Below, one piece after another: positions 1 to 9,634 of a DNA stretch of 60,000 nt. The position numbers were made by a program, and so were the translations under genes. Under the pieces are notes generated by a model. The model worked only from the letters and a program-made list of their open reading frames with translations, was not told the DNA's origin and did no database searches. This DNA comes from Strigamia acuminata (lineage: Eukaryota; Arthropoda; Chilopoda; Geophilomorpha; Linotaeniidae). The number at the start of each line of letters is the position of its first letter. Position 1 is the stretch's first letter. The DNA is taken from NCBI GenBank assembly GCA_949358305.1, contig OX442323.1, positions 808,001-868,000 of the forward strand. Direction: 5' to 3'.

Positions 1-1301
1 TGTTCAGAAATAGTGTTTAAACCTTAGTAGAAGGTTCCAATGTAAGTTTTAGAAACATCTAACTAATGATTTGGGAGAATAGACTTTTGATCTCATCACA
101 GTTGACTTAGCACAAACACCACAAGTCCAATGTCTCTGAATGTTCAGAAATAGGGTTTAAACCTTAGTAGAAGGCTCCAATGTAAGTTTTAGAAACATCT
201 AACTAATGATTTGGGAGAATAGACTTTTGATCTCATCACAGATGACTTAGCACAAACACCACAAGACCAATGTCTCTGAATGTTCAGAAATAGCGTTTAA
301 ACATTAGTAGAAGGCTCCAATGTAAGTTTTAGAAACATCTAACTAATGATTTGGGAGAATAGACTTTTGATCTCATCACAGTTGACTTAGCACAAACACC
401 ACAACACCAATGTTTCTGAATGTTCAGAAATAGTGTTTAAACCTTAGTAGAAGGCTCCAATGTAAGTTTTAGAAACATCTAACCAATGATTTGGGAGAAT
501 AGACTTTTGATCTCATCACAGTTGACTTAGCACAAACACCACAAGTCCAATGTCTCTGAATGTTCAGAAATAGTGTTTAAACCTTAGTAGAAGGCTCCAA
601 TGTAAGTTTTAGAAACATCTAACTAATGATTTGGGAGAATAGACTTTTGATCTCATCACAGTTGACTTAGCACAAACACCACAAGTCCAATGTCTCTGAA
701 TGTTCAGAAATAGTGTTTAAACCTTAGTAGAAGGCTCCAATGTAAGTTTTAGAAACATCTAACTAATGATTTGGGAGAATAGACTTTTGATCTCATCACA
801 GTTGACTTAGCACAAACACCACAAGACCAATGTCTCTGAATGTTCAGAAATAGTGTTTAAACCTTAGTAGAAGGCTCCAATGTAAGTTTTAGAAACATCT
901 AACTAATGATTTGGGAGAATAGACTTTTGATCTCATCACAGTTGACTTAGCACAAACACCACAAGACCAATGTTTCTGAATGTTCAGAAATAGTGTTTAA
1001 ACCTTAGTAGAAGGCTCCAATGTAAGTTTTAGCAACATCCAAGCAATACATTTTGAAAAAAAAATTTTGAGCTTATTTCACATCGCAGTTGACTTAGCAC
1101 AAACACCACAAGACCAATGTCTCTGAATGTTCAGAAATAGTGTTTAAACCTTAGTAGAAGGCTCCAATGTAAGTTTTAGAAACATCTAACTAATGATTTG
1201 GAAGAATAGACTTTTGATCTCATCACAGTTGACTTAGCACAAACACCACAAGACCAATGTTTCTGAATGTTCAGAAATAGTGTTTAAACCTTAGTAGAAG
1301 G
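1..1301. repeat. Satellite block 1 (140-bp tandem monomers)
   Basis: Head-to-tail copies of a monomer running from ggctccaatgtaagttttag to ttaaaccttagtagaa. The period is 140 bp, measured between successive ggctccaatg starts. One monomer (1013-1159) is 147 bp and carries the A9/T4 block typical of the long variant. Copies differ by a few scattered substitutions such as acaagtcc/acaagacc and gttgac/gatgac. The array is cut at 1301 by the BEL element and continues at 18850. No coding potential is seen. Confidence 0.97.
1298..1301. repeat. Target-site duplication of BEL, left copy
   Basis: AAGG immediately before the 5' LTR start (TGTTGC...). The same AAGG is at 18850-18853 directly after the 3' LTR end (...GCAACA). 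Removing the element and one copy restores a normal satellite junction (gtagaaggctccaat). Confidence 0.93.
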
Positions 1302-1417
1302 TGTTGCAAGACAGCGTGGAAGAATTGTTGTGCTGAGATTGTGTCAATAAATATTACTAATTGCTTTGATTTGTTTAATTTTCCTTTAGTGTTTTATTTT
1401 TCATAATTAATTGATAT
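1302..1417 (+). repeat. BEL 5' LTR, first 116 bp
   Basis: Begins TGTTGCAAGACAGCG and matches 17284-17399 of the 3' LTR with one visible difference. It is broken at 1417 by Gypsy-A and resumes at 9635. The pieces 116 + 1450 bp equal the 1566 bp of the intact 3' LTR exactly. An AATAAA near 1346 lies in the U3 part and is probably not the working polyadenylation signal, which fits better at 10785. Confidence 0.95.
1414..1417. repeat. Target-site duplication of Gypsy-A, left copy
   Basis: ATAT before the Gypsy-A 5' LTR, repeated at 9631-9634 after its 3' LTR. The uninterrupted site is visible in the BEL 3' LTR (aattgatatttttcac near 17393), which proves the pre-insertion sequence. Confidence 0.93.
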
Positions 1418-1923
1418 TGTTACGCGGTGGGCGAGCACGCTGTGAATCAGCTGTCGCCACCTCGCTTCCGTAGTTAATCATTTGAGAATAACCCCTAAAA
1501 CTCTCACTAGAGTCCGCCTTAAGCGGATGAGGTAATGACTTTACCTATCACTGAATAATAGAACGATCGAGCTCTATTTAATGTTTGACAAGAGCCAAAT
1601 TGGCACAGAGGTTGTCAGGCAGTTATTGCAGTGGCATCTCAAGGTTTTCCCATCCCAATAGTTATTCATGCTTATTTAGTCTTAGGTTATTTTTAAGATA
1701 GTTTTAGAATTTAGTTTAAGTTAAATTATATTTGTTTTCAGATTGTATTTATGGTTTAATAAACATACTGTTATATTTTAATAATAATACAATGAGTCCT
1801 CTTCATTTCCTTCTTATTAGCAACACAGTTTAAATGCTAGTTTAACTTAATGCAATTACAAACCCCCAGTTTAATAATAAAGTATTTACGTGGTCAAACA
1901 GTAGTCAGTCTGGCCACGTAACA
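1418..1923 (+). repeat. Gypsy-A 5' LTR (506 bp)
   Basis: Starts TGTTACGCGG and ends CCACGTAACA, giving an unusually long terminal inverted repeat (10 bp with one mismatch). A further inverted pair, TTACGTGG at 1886-1893 and CCACGTAA at 1914-1921, can form a hairpin at the 3' end. An AATAAA at 1758-1763 is a candidate polyadenylation signal. The copy at 9125-9630 appears identical by eye. Confidence 0.95.
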
Positions 1924-1926
1924 AAG

Positions 1927-1941
1927 TGGTGGAGATTGCGG
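1927..1941 (+). promoter_or_regulatory. Gypsy-A primer binding site (tRNA-Ala-like)
   Basis: TGGTGGAGATTGCGG starts three bases after the LTR end. The first ten bases (TGGTGGAGAT) match what is expected for complementarity to the CCA-tailed 3' end of a tRNA-Ala, from my memory of insect tRNA-Ala; the match then degrades. Position supports the call more strongly than the tRNA identity does. Confidence 0.6.
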
Positions 1942-2555
1942 TTCTTTCTATTTGAGACCCATTAATTGGCTAAAAGTAGTGAAAAGTAGTAAAAGTAAAG
2001 TGAAATTGGCCAGTTATTTGCTAAAATTAGAAGATCCATTTGAAATCCGTACAAATTTGCATTAAAATTCAGTAAAATTCAAGTGAAATTCATATAAAAT
2101 TTTGAAAAGTTGCAAACTCATTTGCATGAGTGATAAGATTGAAAGGTGACTCATTGTGAAAATTTTCTTTTAGGGTCAATTGCAGTTGAATATTTAATTA
2201 TAGTGCACTAATAAGATTTACATATTGGAATTTATTAAAGATATTTACCCAAGTTGAATTTATATAATAAAATGAGGTTGTTTTGGAGGTTAAGAGTGGT
2301 GAATATTCAATGTTTGTTTAATGATAAAACTTATATTAATAATGATTCAATTATAGGAAATGTTTTCTTTTTGGTTTATGTAGAAGTTTATGTTGATTTT
2401 GATGATTAATTTTGATTATTTTTCAGGAAATAATAATAATTTTTTTTGTTATTGAAATTTATTTTGAATTAGTGACTAATTGTGATAATTAATTGTGCAT
2501 AAGTTTATTTCAGGGATAGTGAAAGTTGTGAGTTGCTACAGCGTTGTGTGAATAA
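1942..2555 (+). other. Gypsy-A leader, no gene seen
   Basis: AT-rich untranslated leader between the primer binding site and the Gag frame. Two acceptor-like pyrimidine tracts ending in cag are visible (around 2421-2426 and 2504-2513), so a spliced leader is possible. No ORF of note. Confidence 0.6.
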
Positions 2556-2888
2556 AGTGAAGGTATAATTAAAGGCTTAACAGTGGATCAGCCAGTTAAG
2601 TTGTCACAGGCGCAAGTGGATAATCTACTGGACTTAAAGAATCAAGAATTAGACAGAGAATTAGTAAGCACAGTGGATGATTCCAAAGTAGCGGTTAGAA
2701 AAAGAAAAACAGCTTCACAGTCTGAGCCTGAAATAAAGGAGGTTGAGCAGAATACTTCCACAGTGGATGACAAACTTGTTTTTGCAACCCCATTAAAATT
2801 TGCGCAATCAAAGTCTTTTCAATCAGTATTTGAATTATTAACACCAGTAAAATTAAAGGAATCCACATCAAAAGGAACAGTATCCAAG
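2556..2888 (+). other. Open Gag-frame extension upstream of the first ATG
   Basis: After a TAA at 2553-2555 the Gag frame stays open for 111 codons before its first ATG at 2889. The translation looks protein-like: charged, with a repeated STVDD motif encoded around 2658-2669 and 2757-2768. It contains no ATG in frame. It could be translated from a near-cognate start (a GTG lies at 2583), joined to an upstream ATG by splicing, or be the relic of a longer Gag. Confidence 0.45.
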
Positions 2889-3452
2889 ATGGCGGATCCA
2901 ACAACAGTTTTAACTGATCTTCTCAAGGGTATTTTGATACAAAAGCGCGAAGTTGTTTGTTATGATACAGAAAAAGGTAACATCGACCAATGGCTTGTGG
3001 CTTATGAAGCTACAATAGCATCAGATGATGAACGAGTGAAACAATTGCCGTTAGCCCTTAAGACTGACGGACTGGCATGGTTTGTGGAACAATACAAAAC
3101 GAATCCAACTTGGACTTGGAAAGAATGGAAGCCACAAATCGAAAAGAAGTTTAGGAAAAGCCAGGAAAATGTATTGAACACTCTTCATTTTATGAGGCAC
3201 ACAGATGGTAAAGCCGATGCATTTATGAAGAAAGTCTTGGCCGAATGTGCTTATGCGCGACCAGAATTACCTGAGAATTTGAAGCTTAACTATGTTTATC
3301 AAGGATTGAAGCCCGAAATGCAAAAGATGTTGATTACTGTATTCCCGAAGACTTTGGCGGATATGGAAGAGAGAATTAAGTTATTCGAAAGTCATAAAGT
3401 AAAAGACCCAGCAGATGTTCTACTTGCAGCGTTTAAAAAAAATCGTGGATGA
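2889..3452 (+). CDS. gag: Gypsy-A Gag, N-terminal portion
   Basis: The first in-frame ATG is at 2889 in good context (aagATGG), starting MADPTTVLTDLL. The region contains a retrotransposon Gag (capsid-like) core with aromatic motifs typical of this fold: WLVAYEATIASDDE, WFVEQYK, TWTWKEWKPQIEKKF and later LHFMRHTDGKADAFMK. Gag assembles cytoplasmic particles that package element RNA. The frame ends at a TGA (3450-3452) shortly after a run of eight A (3435-3442). The rest of Gag continues in the +1 frame (next entry), so this copy either carries a one-base insertion in the homopolymer, relies on slippage, or contains a sequencing error. No zinc knuckle is encoded in this part. The open frame extends upstream to 2556 without an ATG. 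Confidence 0.8.
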   Translation: MADPTTVLTDLLKGILIQKREVVCYDTEKGNIDQWLVAYEATIASDDERVKQLPLALKTDGLAWFVEQYKTNPTWTWKEWKPQIEKKFRKSQENVLNTLHFMRHTDGKADAFMKKVLAECAYARPELPENLKLNYVYQGLKPEMQKMLITVFPKTLADMEERIKLFESHKVKDPADVLLAAFKKNRG

Positions 3453-3930
3453 GAAGGTGATCCCGGTAACAGCAGGTAAACTGAGTGGAACTGTGGGGAC
3501 CCAACCAACCCACGCTGAGTTAATAGCTGAAGTCGCTGATTTAAAGCAGCGATTATTAGAAGCGGAGTCAGTGGATTTGCTGGATGAAGAGTCGATACTG
3601 ATACAAAATCAGTGGTATGCGCCAATAAGGAATAGGGGACAGTATAATCAAGGAGGTAGAAGTAGAGGCGGTAGACAAGGCTTTAACCCTAATTACAATA
3701 ATTATAATACTAACAATAGTAATAATTCTAATAACCGTTCATGCGGATGTTATCATCATTTCAGCTGTGAGTTTTACAATCCACCCAGGCAACAACAACA
3801 GCAACAACAGCAACAGGAAAGAGGTGGAAGTAACAGCTGGAAGTGGAATAAAAAGAGGAGAAGAGGTGAACAGCAAGATGGAAACCCTAATCCTCAGGCA
3901 CAAACGAAGGCCCAAAATTCGAAAAACTAG
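3415..3930 (+). CDS. gag: Gypsy-A Gag, C-terminal portion in the +1 frame
   Basis: This frame overlaps the end of the first Gag frame by 38 bases and continues Gag after the A8 run. It encodes a nucleic-acid-binding tail: RGG/GR motifs (GGRSRGGRQGF), an Asn-rich stretch (NNYNTNNSNNSNN), a Cys/His cluster (CGCYHHFSC) that is not a standard CX2CX4HX4C knuckle, a run of nine Gln from a CAA/CAG repeat (around 3789-3815), and a basic KKRRRGEQQ segment. It ends at TAG 3928-3930, overlapping the pol frame, which is open from 3852. The ATG at 3415 is probably not used; the segment reads as a continuation rather than a separate gene. Confidence 0.72.
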   Translation: MFYLQRLKKIVDEKVIPVTAGKLSGTVGTQPTHAELIAEVADLKQRLLEAESVDLLDEESILIQNQWYAPIRNRGQYNQGGRSRGGRQGFNPNYNNYNTNNSNNSNNRSCGCYHHFSCEFYNPPRQQQQQQQQQERGGSNSWKWNKKRRRGEQQDGNPNPQAQTKAQNSKN

Positions 3931-6900
3931 TTGAACGGCCACAGAGAAATTGTTGCCACCCAAAGAAAAGGAAAAGACAAAAGAAGAAGAGTAAGATAAT
4001 TATAATTGACGTTCAGGTATCAGAATCATTGTTGGAGATCCCAGTAATTGTAAAAGAAATGGAAATAAAAGCGGTAATGGACACTGGAGCCAAACGAAAC
4101 CTGCTAAGCGAAGAAGTTGCAATAGCTCTTCAATTGGATTATTCACCCAGCCCTAACATTAGGCTACGTGGGATAGGAAAGGATTTGGTAGTTCCAGTGG
4201 GTAAAACAAAAATGAACATTGCAATTGGAAAACTGACCTATAGAGTGGAAGTGTTAATAGTGTCAGGATTTCATCATCAGCTTTTATTGGGGGATCCATT
4301 CATGAGGTCAACGAGAACTGTCGTCGATTATGATTTACAAAAAATCTTTGTGGGCCGGAACAATGATAGTGGAGTAGAAGAAGCAGTTTTTCCAATAAAT
4401 AGATCATTTTCGGACCAGAGTTATGTTGCCAGAGTAATGAAGAATATCTCAATTCCACCAATGCATGAATGCGTTATACCAGTTTATTTAAATACAAAAC
4501 TAACCACAGAAATGTTTATGGAACCTCTAGGAAATGTAATAGATAGGTTTGGAATTTTGTGTTGTAAAACATTAACAAATTTTGAGTATGGTAAAGGAGT
4601 TCTGCGCGTGGCTAATCCAACAAACAAATCAGTCTTTCTGAAGGAGAAATCTGCAATTGGTAAGGCGTATTACATCATTGAGATTGGGTTGTTGGATGAA
4701 AAGCAAGTGCATTGCTCTGACTCCTCAACCAAAGCGGTTGAGTTGACAGATGAGAAGCAAGTGCATTGCTTTGACTTTGACTCCTCGATTGCTAAAGATA
4801 AGATGACCAAAAGCCAACAAGAGCAGATGAAGCAGTTACTTCAAAGGAATCAGGATAGATTTGCAGCCACAGACAAAGACTTAGGTAGAGTAACAACATT
4901 TAAACACAAAATTGATACGGGGGACCATGATCCAATACATTTGCAGCCTTATAGACGTTCAATCGCAGAAAAAGAAGTAGAGGCAGAAGAGACCAGAAAG
5001 TTGCTTGAGATGGGAGTCATTAGGGAATCAGAAAGTCCATGGAGTGCACCAGTACTTCTCATCAAGAAAAGAGACGGTAAATGGAGATTTTGTGTCGATT
5101 GGAGGAGGTTAAACGCGATCACAAAGAAAATGGTATACCCACTGCCCAGAATTGACGATACATTGGACCAACTGGCAGGGGCCCAGTATTTTTCGATGAT
5201 GGATCTTATTCAAGGATATTATCAAGTCGAAATAGATGAACAAGATCGTGAAAAAACAGCGTTTACCACTTCAAGCGGACATTTTGAGTTTAACGTCCTA
5301 GGAATGGGATTATGTAATAGCCCAGCTGCGTTTCAAAAATTGATGAACAAGGTGCTTGGTAATCTTCTTGGCAAGGTCTGTATAGCTTATATTGACGACC
5401 TTATAATATTTTCAAAGACATTTGATCAGCATCTTCAGGATCTCGATGCTGTCTTCAGCAAGCTGCGGTTGGCAAACTTAAAGGTTAAACTCAGCAAATG
5501 TACGTTTGGTACTAATACCATCAAATATTTAGGCCACATAGTTGATTCTGATGGAGTGTCACCTGATCCACGTAATTTGGAAAGTGTAGCTAAATTTCCA
5601 AAACCAACAAATTTGAAGCAGTTGAGAGGGTTTTTGGGTTTATGTTCGTATTATCGAAAGTTCATTCCAGGATTTGCGGACGTATCCAAGCCCTTAGCCA
5701 ACTTAACTCGCAAAGATGAAGCTTTTGATTGGGGACCACCACAGGAAACAGCTTTTAAGGCCTTACGAACAGCTTTAGTCACGGTACCAGTTTTGGCACA
5801 TCCAAATTTTGCAGAGCCATTCATTGTATCTACGGATGCAAGTGCTTATGGGCTCGGTGCAATTTTGAAGCAGCGTATTAACAAGCAAGAACATGTGATT
5901 TGTTACGCCAGTCGATTGTTAAGTACAGCGGAACAGAATTACACAGCTACGGAAAGAGAATGTTTAGCCATAATATTCGGCATTAACAAGTACAGACCAT
6001 ATCTCTACGGTAGGAAATTTACAATTGTGACAGACCATTCTGCGTTACAATGGCTGAATAAGGTGAAAAATCCCAACGGTAGATTGGCCAGGTGGAGTTT
6101 ACAACTGGTAGATTATGACTACGATGTGATGCATAAGTCAGGCAAGAAGCACACGGACGCAGATGCTCTTAGCCGAATCCAAGAAGAGATTGGTGAGGAA
6201 GAAAAAGAAATTATTCCCTTACTACTTCTCGAAAAACTCAACTTACCTGTAGAACAGCGTAAGGACGAGAAAATTTTGGAGATCATCACCGCAATGGAGA
6301 ACATTGAGCAACTTCCAAGAAACAGGAAACGTCCTTTAAAACAGTTCGTTCTCCTGGATAATACGTTGTTTAGAAAGAAAAGTTACAATTCTCTAAACAT
6401 GGAAGGAAACCTTTTAGTAGTACCGCAGCATTTACGTAAGCAAGTGTTAGAAGAAATGCATGACGGGCTCGTAGGTGCTCATCTCGGCCTAAATAAGACG
6501 TGGAAAAGGATTAGAGTAAGATTCTTTTGGCCGAGGATATACAGGGACGTAAGGAATTACGTTCTCAGTTGTCCACATTGCGCAGGAAGTAAGTCAATGA
6601 CCACTCCACAAAAAGGTTTATTACAACCTTGGTCGACGATTTCAAGACCGTTCGAGAGGATTGGTATAGACACGTTAGGAAGCTTTCCAGTTTCAAATAG
6701 TGGAAATAAATTTGTTTTTGTCATCACTGATTATTTATCGCGTGCAGTCATTGCTAGAGCGGCTCCAGCATGTACAGCGTTGGAAGCAGCAAAAACTCTT
6801 GTATTCGAGGTAATGCTCAAAGAGGGAAGTCCACGCGAGATACTCAGCGATAAGGGGACGGAGTACAGGAATGAAATGATTAATGAGGTATCAGCACTGT

Positions 6901-7973
6901 TTAAATCCCAGCACAAATCTACATCCGGGTACCATCCAAGGACCAACGGATTAACGGAAAGATTCAATGCAACATTTGCCAAAATGTTGACATGTTATAC
7001 TAATAAAGATCACACAGATTGGGATGAATTTTTACCATTTGTCATTTTCTCCTATAATTCAGCAGTCCATGAAACAACTGGATATACCCCATATTATTTG
7101 TTGAAAGGTTATGAAGTTGATTTGAGTGTGGATGTGAACTTGAACCTTCCTCGAAAGGAATTCACTCTTCGCACTTCCAGATTTATGCGGGAGATGCGGA
7201 AAATCGCCAACGAAAGATTAGAATGGCAGAGTGAGAGGAGCAAGAGAAGATTTGATTTGGACAGAATTGTGGTTGAATTCGAACCAGGAGAACTAGTTTA
7301 CTTGAAAACCCCAAATAGGAAAGTAGGGTTAAGCGAAAAACTCCTGCCACCATTTTCTGGACCATATGAGATAGTTAGACGCACAGCGCCAAACGATTAT
7401 GAAGTGAGGAATTCATCAGGAAAGAAAACTAGTATTGTCAATGTTGAGCGTTTAAAACCATACAAGCCGAGAGAGGAAATTCCAGAAACTATTCTGCAGG
7501 ATTTACCACCAAAGAAAGTAACATTTTCTGATGAAGTGCAAGGAAGTTCGCAAAAAGACGATCAAAATGCGGAAATTGTGAAGAAGGACGATGATCCGCG
7601 AGATAGGCCTAAAGTAGGAGCGAAGGAAAGGTTTATTGATGATGATGATCAAATTTCGTTGAGGAATTTCTTTGAATCCGGAGATAAAACGTCGGATTCG
7701 CCGGTTCTAACTGAAAGGGAGCGATTGAAGGCAATTTACGGGCCGAAAGAAATTGAGGCACGTCGAGTGAAAAAGGAAGTTGAGTTAGAACAGCGAAATC
7801 AGTTGCTAAAATCGTCGCCAGACGAAAGCAAGAAGAATCGGTTGCAGAAACCATCACCAGGTGTCGCAAATGCTGTTGGCGCCGATACGCATGCGCGACG
7901 TCCTGCTGAAAGTGATTTCCGGTCACGACGACTTAGATCGCAACCACGCCAAGATTACACTGCATTTTACTAG
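3852..7973 (+). CDS. pol: Gypsy-A Pol: protease, reverse transcriptase, RNase H, integrase
   Basis: The frame is open from 3852 (after TAA 3849-3851) and has no obvious ATG start; it lies in the -1 frame relative to the Gag tail and overlaps it to 3930. The sequence GAAAAAC just before the Gag TAG (3921-3927) is a possible slip site. Domains, numbered from 4029: aspartic protease with VMDTGAKRN (D18); RT with YIDD (454-457); RNase H with STDASAYG (D603) and a TEREC helix; integrase with HHCC (H811... CPHC), then catalytic D881 (GIDTLG), D941 (LSDKGTEY) and E977 (GLTERFN), spaced as D,D35E; and a GPY/F module (SGPYEIVRR, about 1110-1120). The C-terminus is a charged ~150-residue extension without a chromodomain. 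Between protease and RT the motif DEKQVHC occurs twice, 54 bp apart. No internal stop is present, so all catalytic residues look intact. Confidence 0.93.
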
Positions 7974-9112
7974 CTTTTCTTTAAGTGAACGCAAGTTATT
8001 TGCAGTGAGCGAAGGGAATTGTTATTCTCCGAGTGTGATTGACGAGGATTTCGCATATTTTCTGTGAAAGTAGGTACTTTTAATTGACGGAAGTTAATAT
8101 GAACGCAGACGAGACGTGACACGATTTTGAAGTTGTATTTTCTTGTTTTTTGAGGCGAACGCAAGTTATTTGCAGTGAACCAAGAATAACTTGAATTTAC
8201 TTGATGATTTGAACAGATTTAAGACATTTTTCTCCAGTTTTGGATAATATTAATAAAAGTGCCAAAAGTGATTAAAACGAAACGAATCTATCGCCATTTT
8301 TCCAATGATTAAAATGACTTAGCACAAATTTTGAAATGTTAGCTTGACATTTAAATTTAAAAATCAATAGAAATAGCTTTGAATATTTAATAAAATTGCT
8401 TAGAATAATTTGAATATTGTATAAAGTTAGAGACTTAATGAAATTTAGACAAATTGATTGTACATATGAATTGTATTAGTCATTAATAAATTTTGCACAC
8501 CGATATATCGAAGACAGGGACAACATGCGCCATGGCCACCCGATTGATTTGCGCCAGCGTATAGTGTACGAGATCTTACACGAGAAGTTGATCCCATTCG
8601 AAAAGGAGGAAAACCAGCCTTAATCGGACATTAAGTGTTGTGTGAAATTATTTTTTTTGTGTATTATTTATTTTGTATTATTCGTCAATGATGTGAGCCC
8701 AGGTGTACTGGAGCGAGCAGAGACATTATTTTTTTCTTATTATTTGAAGTTGATATTATTTTTTTTGATTTTGTTATTGTTTTCATTTTCATTCACATTG
8801 AATGTAGTGTATATTGTTTTTTTTTTGAATTATTAGTTTGTATAGAAAATAGGAAAACTGTAAACAAAAAAATTAATATAAGTGAGAAAAACATCAAAAA
8901 GTGTTATCTTTATAGAGTGTATTGTGTTGAAATTGACATATCATTTGATTTCATAGTTTGAAATTGTGTTTGATTATTTTATTGTTTGAAATGAAGTGTG
9001 AATTATGTAAAAGCATGAATAACATGGGAAACAGACTTATAAACATGAATGACATGGTTAGCTAATTGGGTTAATTATTTAGGTATTTTGTTTTCGAGAG
9101 TCCGAAAAAGCT
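7974..9112 (+). other. Gypsy-A 3' noncoding region
   Basis: About 1.14 kb, very AT-rich, between the pol stop and the polypurine tract, where errantiviruses would carry env. No membrane protein or signal peptide is encoded here. It holds a 20-bp direct repeat (gcaagttatttgcagtga at 7991 and 8161) and one small codon-like ORF (8525-8623). The rest shows nothing identifiable. Confidence 0.7.
8525..8623 (+). CDS. Possible 32-residue ORF in the Gypsy-A 3' region
   Basis: ATG (context gacaacATGCG) to TAA, 32 residues beginning MRHGHPIDLRQRIVYEILHE. It stands out because its base composition is much higher in G+C than the surrounding AT-rich sequence and the peptide is amphipathic and charged like a genuine helix. 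I do not recognise it. It could be a relic of a lost third gene, an exon of a spliced transcript, or coincidence. No ribosome-related signal decides. Confidence 0.25.
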   Translation: MRHGHPIDLRQRIVYEILHEKLIPFEKEENQP

Positions 9113-9123
9113 AAAGGAGGGGG
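9113..9123 (+). promoter_or_regulatory. Gypsy-A polypurine tract
   Basis: AAAGGAGGGGG, one base before the 3' LTR start at 9125; this is the expected plus-strand primer for reverse transcription. Confidence 0.85.
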
Positions 9124-9124
9124 C

Positions 9125-9630
9125 TGTTACGCGGTGGGCGAGCACGCTGTGAATCAGCTGTCGCCACCTCGCTTCCGTAGTTAATCATTTGAGAATAACC
9201 CCTAAAACTCTCACTAGAGTCCGCCTTAAGCGGATGAGGTAATGACTTTACCTATCACTGAATAATAGAACGATCGAGCTCTATTTAATGTTTGACAAGA
9301 GCCAAATTGGCACAGAGGTTGTCAGGCAGTTATTGCAGTGGCATCTCAAGGTTTTCCCATCCCAATAGTTATTCATGCTTATTTAGTCTTAGGTTATTTT
9401 TAAGATAGTTTTAGAATTTAGTTTAAGTTAAATTATATTTGTTTTCAGATTGTATTTATGGTTTAATAAACATACTGTTATATTTTAATAATAATACAAT
9501 GAGTCCTCTTCATTTCCTTCTTATTAGCAACACAGTTTAAATGCTAGTTTAACTTAATGCAATTACAAACCCCCAGTTTAATAATAAAGTATTTACGTGG
9601 TCAAACAGTAGTCAGTCTGGCCACGTAACA
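9125..9630 (+). repeat. Gypsy-A 3' LTR (506 bp)
   Basis: Same length as the 5' LTR at 1418-1923, with no difference found by eye. It includes the terminal TGTTACGCGG...CCACGTAACA, a candidate AATAAA at 9465-9470 and the terminal hairpin. Near-identity implies recent insertion. Confidence 0.95.
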
Positions 9631-9634
9631 ATAT
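9631..9634. repeat. Target-site duplication of Gypsy-A, right copy
   Basis: ATAT, pairing with 1414-1417. Confidence 0.93.

Larger units (their letters stand above)
1418..9630 (+). mobile_element. Gypsy-A: Ty3/Gypsy LTR retrotransposon nested in the BEL 5' LTR
   Basis: 8213-bp element in the same orientation as its host BEL, with 506-bp LTRs at 1418-1923 and 9125-9630 that look identical. After the 5' LTR comes a primer-binding-site candidate, and a purine tract AAAGGAGGGGG precedes the 3' LTR. Coding order is gag, then protease-RT-RNase H-integrase, with integrase last, which defines Ty3/Gypsy. No envelope gene is visible. The family or clade within Ty3/Gypsy is not recognised. It has split the BEL U3, so it separates the BEL promoter from the first 116 bp of that LTR. 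Confidence 0.96.

Noticed and set aside
1302-1417. Solo LTR fragment or separate short element at the left satellite edge
   Set aside because: It joins exactly to 9635 when Gypsy-A and one ATAT are removed; the sum equals the intact 3' LTR length.
8642-8836. Hydrophobic 64-codon frame in the Gypsy-A tail (env-like?)
   Set aside because: Composed of TTT/TTA-type codons from T-rich DNA, with no signal peptide structure, cysteines or glycosylation pattern expected of Env.
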